Of a stretch of 64,000 nucleotides of DNA, positions 60,118 through 64,000 are shown piece by piece (position 1 is the stretch's first letter; each line of letters opens with the position of its first letter). A program made the position numbers and the translations under genes. The DNA lies in the NCBI GenBank assembly GCA_028386065.3, contig JAKUCV010001068.1, forward strand, positions 56,706 through 120,705, written 5' to 3'. The notes beneath the pieces were generated by a model. It was not told where the DNA came from and did no database searches. It saw only the letters and a list, made by a program, of their open reading frames with translations. The stretch comes from Turnera subulata. Taxonomy: Eukaryota; Streptophyta; Magnoliopsida; Malpighiales; Passifloraceae.

Positions 60118-61500
60118 GATGCCCCTCGTTGATGAGTCCTCATGAATTAAAGACGAAACAACGTAAGACAAGAACAACCAAATTTGAATGATTGATGCTC
60201 GTGGTGTGTGCTATAGTTTGGAGCATTCCATGCTTCGCTCCAGGAATCATCTCATCCCGAAGGTTTGAGGGACTGGCCCTCGGTTTCTGGGAATCATCTC
60301 ATCCCAGATTTCTCAAGAATCATCTCATCCTGAGATTTGAGGGACTGGCCCTCGGTTTATGGGAATCATCTCATTCCATATTCTCGGGAATCATCTCATC
60401 CCGAGGTGCTAGGATCATCTTATCTATCGGGTCGTTGGCCTGACCGTCTTAGTCTGGGTGCTACCTCATGCCGAGGTTTGTGCATTTCATCTCATGTTCG
60501 GGTATTACCTCATGCCGAGGTGTGTGGATTTCATATTATGTCTAGGTGTTACCTCATACCGAGGTTTGTGAACCTCATCCTATGTCTGGGCGTTACCTCA
60601 TTACGAGGTTTGGGCATATTGGGTATTCAGTTTTCGTCTAGTCTCCTCATCTCATCATTTGCGATAACAGAGTTCCCGGCTTCTGACTTGTATGTCTCAA
60701 GGTTGGCTCATTCTCAAGGTTTATAGGGGCTAGTTGCCTGGCTTACTGGTTCTCATGTTTAGACGCCTAGGTCTGGATCTCTCATGGCTGGGTTCTTTTC
60801 CTTTCTGGTTCTACTCATGGCTGGACACCTGGGTCCGGATACCTCACTTCTCTTAACTGGGATTCTTACCTCTCGGGTTTGCAAAGACCGAGTCTTTGGC
60901 TTTGACTGGACTCGTTCATCTTTTCCTTTGATTGGGTTCACTCCTCTCTGGTCTCTCTCATGACTAGGTCTGTCAGGTTAGTTAATCTGGATTCCTTCAT
61001 CTCTCTTCTAACTAGGCTCTCTCATCTTGCGGAGACTAGGTCTACGGCTTTGACTGAGCTCTTTCATGTCTATGTTCTTTCCGGGCCTCTGATGGCTAGG
61101 TTCTCTAGTTTTGACTGGATCCCATACCTCTCTTCTAACTGGGTTTACCTCCCAAGGTGCAAAAATTGGATAATCTATTGACTGGGCTCGATCATCTCAC
61201 ATCTCTCGGGCTCCCCAAATTCAAAGCAGGCCTTCTCTCATGACTCGGTCAACTAGACACCTCACACCCCCAGGTTTGCAAAGACTAGGCCTTTGGCTTT
61301 CAACTGGACTCCTTCTATGCAAAGATCAGGCTTTGAATATTGACTGGGCTCTCCTAATTGACTTCATTTCTTATCTCCCAGGTCCTGGACTGGATGTGTC
61401 TGGATCTCGTGCCCCTAGATTGCCTAGTTAGATGTACCGTTCCCCTTGAAACATATAGGCCGAAAGGTGGGAAAGGATGCCCCTAATATCCCGTTACGAG
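60118..61500 (-). repeat. 3' region word array of element B
   Basis: This is the inverted counterpart of element A's 3' region: GGGAATCATCTCATCCC words at 60240-60410, the ACCTC-ATGCC-GAGGT type at 60470-60620, then GCAAAGACTAGG...TTTGGCTTT words to about 61440. The unoccupied copia I site lies near 60825-60835. Also noncoding: 61501-61728. Confidence 0.75.
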
Positions 61501-61728
61501 GTTTAGTGTGCTCCGGTATATGTTAATAAAAAAAAAAACGGGGTACTGTGCCCCTAGTCCCAGATTTTTTGCAAAGTAAAAATAGTGGACCCATAAATGA
61601 TTTCAATTCAAACCATGTACCCCGCTATTTAGGACCCAAAAACATGCATACGGGGTTTAACTTCAGGGAAAAGGCTGTTTCGAGGTGCGGGACCCATGAA
61701 GAATCGAAGAGGGAGCTCGTATGGGAGG

Positions 61729-61835
61729 TGGCAGTCACGTGTGGAAGCCCACCAGCATGTGGCGGTCATGCAGGGATGACCGCCATGCCTGGCGGTCTTC
61801 ACGCCATGACCGCCGGCTCGTTGGTGGGTTTTAAA
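61729..61835 (+). promoter_or_regulatory. Promoter region of the antisense PMD gene (element B)
   Basis: Left arms lie at 61747, 61778 and 61808 (31 and 30 bp apart), with right arms GGCGGTC at 61761 and 61791. A TTTTAAAA box follows at about 61828-61835, some 135 bp upstream of the ATG. Confidence 0.55.
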
Positions 61836-61967
61836 AGCCCCTTCCTACTTCTTTCTTCTCTTATTTCGCTTAGGGCACCCCTAGAACCCGAAATCCTCTC
61901 AATTTTCTCTTCTCCTATTGTCCCCAAAACACCACAAAACAATCCCCCGTCCCTCTCATCATTTTCC

Positions 61968-63529
61968 ATGGCATCATCATCATCAAATCTTCCTAAATTG
62001 CAGGAAGAATCCATGAGGAAGTATCATCCAAAATCCAATCTGGAGGAGAATCCAAGCTTGTTGTTGAGATCTCCAGATAGGCACATCTCTTGTCGTCTCC
62101 ATGAAGTCCAAGTAAGTGATTTCTAAACCTACAAACCCATTAGATTCTTACTTTGATTGATTTTTAAGTGTGTGCCCATATGCCCCTTGAATCTGAATTC
62201 GTGTGGTGTATGTTGTATTTGAATGCTTAGGAATGCCCCTAGGATGTCTATAATGCTTTTCCCTATGTTTATTTCACAAGAAGTCACAGATTAAGGTCCT
62301 GCCCAGATTGAGGGATTTGGGTTCTTGATGAAGTTTGAAGATTCCGAATGGCTCGGGTACTGTTTTGACATTGTGAATACATAGGGTTAATGTTGAATGA
62401 CTAGGTATTGATGGGCTTGTTCCAATTTTGGCCAATTTCAAACTTTACCGGGGCGGTTTTTCTGTGACTTTCTTGTGTTTTGACCCATAAATAAAACTGT
62501 GCCATGGTGTTGGAATGCATGATGCAAATGTGTAATCCCATCCCTATGATACATGTCTCGATATGTGAGGCCTGGATTTGATCTTGCTAAACTCGGGTTG
62601 GCGCGGGTATTGACTTCCTTTGGTGTATCCATGCAGGAATCGAAGGAGAGGAAACGGAATCACGCCGGGACTAATGCTCGCCATCTCATCCTTGATCATG
62701 TGAAAAAGAACAAGCCTGTTCAAAACATCATCCGGAGAGTTGGGCTGTGGTATTTCTTTTGTACTTTCCAAGGGGACAAAGTCGATCTCCAGGCTGTGTC
62801 AGCACTAGGCGAGAGGTGGTGGGATACTACCAATACCTTCCATCTTGCTCGTGGCGAGATGACAATGACTCCTTCGGACTTCACTCACATCACTGGGTTG
62901 TTGAACCGAGGTGACCCAGTTATCTTCGACCAGCAATTAGCTCTTGATCGATTTCAGGAATTGGTGGGACTTGCCCCCAACTGGGTCCGTACATGTGAGG
63001 TATCACCCAAATGGCTGCAGGACGCCCTATTGGACCCTCATTACCCTGGGACTACTGAGCAAAGAACTCGAGGTTTGATATTGGCAAGCATGAGCAGGTC
63101 TCTTTTGGCTTCTGGTAGCGATCGGGTTCTATGTGACCTATTGGCATCACTTGTCCATTTAGATAGCCCGAGGATCGACTGGGCTTCGGCGGGTTTTGCG
63201 AATGCCTACCGAGAAATGTCCAACTTTTCCTGGCTTGCTGCCAAGCATCTTTATGGCTCAGCCTGGATCTGGGAGGTATGTCTTTCACTCTTGTCTTTCC
63301 CTACCATACCTAGTCGCATTTCTTCGTTTACCCGGATGACCTTTACAGGTGTAGGGTCAAGAGTACCTTGGGCTATCTGCTCCGAAGTTGCCGCCGGGCG
63401 AGGAGGCATGGCCGGTCTCCCCTCGCTGGGGCTCCCCGAATCGTGGGGCTAGGAGTGATGCCCATGACCGAGTGTGGTCCCGCCATTATAAAGATTATGT
63501 CGCCATATCGGGCAAGGTACCCTTCTTTC
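61968..63529 (+). pseudogene. Antisense PMD gene of element B, cut by copia IV
   Basis: Exon 1 is 61968-62111 (MASSSSNLPK..., donor GTAAGT). Intron 1 is 62112-62636 and ends ATGCAG. Exon 2 is 62637-63275 (213 codons, uninterrupted) with motifs IIRRVGLWYFF, ERWWDTTNTFHL, GEMTMTPSDFTHITG, PNWVRTCEVSPKWL and DWASAGFANAY. Intron 2 starts at 63276 (GTATGT). Exon 3 runs to 63516, ending at a GTACCC donor. All joins are phase 0. At the expected exon 3 start (63349) the second codon is TAG where A has TGG; a second AG at 63353-63354 would bypass it. The C-terminal exons are missing. Its role in transposition is unknown. Confidence 0.82.
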
Positions 63530-64000
63530 TGTAAGTATCCGGTTCATGCAATTGACAATCAAAAGCACAAAAATACAACATGTATGCGCAGCGGAAATAC
63601 TGGATACACATGGAGGATCCATGTGAAGGGAGCTAAACCGAATAACAATTTTTCATAAGACCTAATAAGTCCGATGCTCTCTCACCCTTACCGGTAAAAG
63701 GAGCCTTCGTTATTTTGCCTAACAAACACGACTCACACGTCTCAAATGATTCATAATCAAATGAGTCTAAAAGTCCATCTTTATGGAGTTTAGATACACG
63801 AGTCTCGTTTATATGGCCTAAACGACAATGCCAAAGGTACGTTTCATTGGAATCATTCGTTCTAACCTTCTTCGTGTTAACGTTATAGATTGCGGTTTCT
63901 AGGTTTAGAACATACAAACCATTGCTCAAATATGCACCACCATAATATACATCATTGAAATAAATGGAACAACAATTGTCCTTTATTACAAATGAAAATC
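63530..64000 (-). mobile_element. Copia IV, related to copia I, LTR start joined to integrase
   Basis: TGTAAGTATCCGG...GCAATTGACAATCAAAAGC is a diverged copy of the first ~125 bp of the copia I LTR. At about 63655 it passes directly into the integrase region, so the rest of the LTR, RNase H and reverse transcriptase are deleted. It continues past the window edge. Confidence 0.85.
63656..64000 (-). pseudogene. Integrase N-terminal part of copia IV
   Basis: The minus-strand reading matches copia I: NGLYVLNLETAIYNVNTKKV, LWHCRLGHINETRVSKLHKD, CESCLLGKITKAPF, GERASDLLGL, and then the deletion junction. The His/Cys GAG-pre-integrase motifs are intact, but the catalytic core is gone. Confidence 0.88.

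Larger units (their letters stand above)
59140..64000 (-). mobile_element. Element B: inverted relative of element A, open at the right edge
   Basis: On minus it has the same LTR ends, 3' words and antisense PMD gene as element A. It starts with a shortened 3' LTR at 59140 and is interrupted at 63530 by copia IV. The rest lies outside the window. It keeps the uninterrupted sequence where A has copia I. Confidence 0.9.

Overview
ORGANISM. The window is plant nuclear DNA, most likely from a large-genome flowering plant. It is packed with nested Ty3/gypsy (Tat and Athila types) and Ty1/copia retrotransposons. I find no prokaryotic signal, no rRNA or tRNA gene and no convincing host gene. The species cannot be told from the sequence. 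No search could be run; family names rest on motifs read by eye, and copy counts and identities are estimates by eye.

LAYOUT. (1) 1-18100: Tat-like element A, plus orientation, with LTRs 1-1209 (left end outside the window) and 16517-18100. It has no gag-pol but carries an antisense intron-containing plant-mobile-domain (PMD) gene. Copia I (7688-15722, minus, target duplication CAGAC) sits inside it. (2) 18101-22800: decayed plus-strand copia II, cut at its 5' end by A. (3) 22880-23697: a diverged LTR piece. (4) 23698-33665: copia III, minus strand, two LTRs, with a long region downstream of pol. (5) 33666-34640: unassigned. (6) 34641-58119: a three-layer nest. Tat element E (plus) is split inside a GA-rich tract by Athila-like element D (36387-54232, target duplication GAGAA). 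D's first LTR is itself split, about 5 bp before its TATA box, by Tat element C (37164-47231, minus, target duplication GAGCC/GAGTC). C keeps gag and protease, lacks reverse transcriptase and integrase, and carries an antisense DUF7745-like gene with its own promoter. (7) 58120-59139: intergenic with two TA microsatellites. (8) 59140-64000: element B, an inverted copy of A, with its PMD gene cut at 63530 by copia IV.

HOW IT FITS TOGETHER. All gene products look like retroelement proteins, and nearly all are broken. The Tat elements share one plan: a TATA-containing LTR, a tRNA primer site of the tggcgactc type, a sense leader, a tail-to-tail antisense gene with its own promoter, and a 3' region of short tandem words. 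Element B preserves the empty site for the copia I insertion.

MAIN OBSERVATION. Each retroelement family carries its own short palindrome. In the Tat elements it is GACCGCC-N6-GGCGGTC, repeated every 30-31 bp upstream of both the LTR promoter and the antisense-gene promoter. Copia I has AACATCGATGTT in pairs 20 bp apart. Copia III has about 35 TGGTTT...AAACCA palindromes in LTRs, noncoding and coding parts. Element D has ACAGGCT[C/G]AGCCTGT. The 3' region of E has 26 copies of GGGGCATGCTACCCC. The phased Tat array is the best candidate here for an undescribed regulatory system. A 191-bp hairpin with only two arm differences lies in element C.
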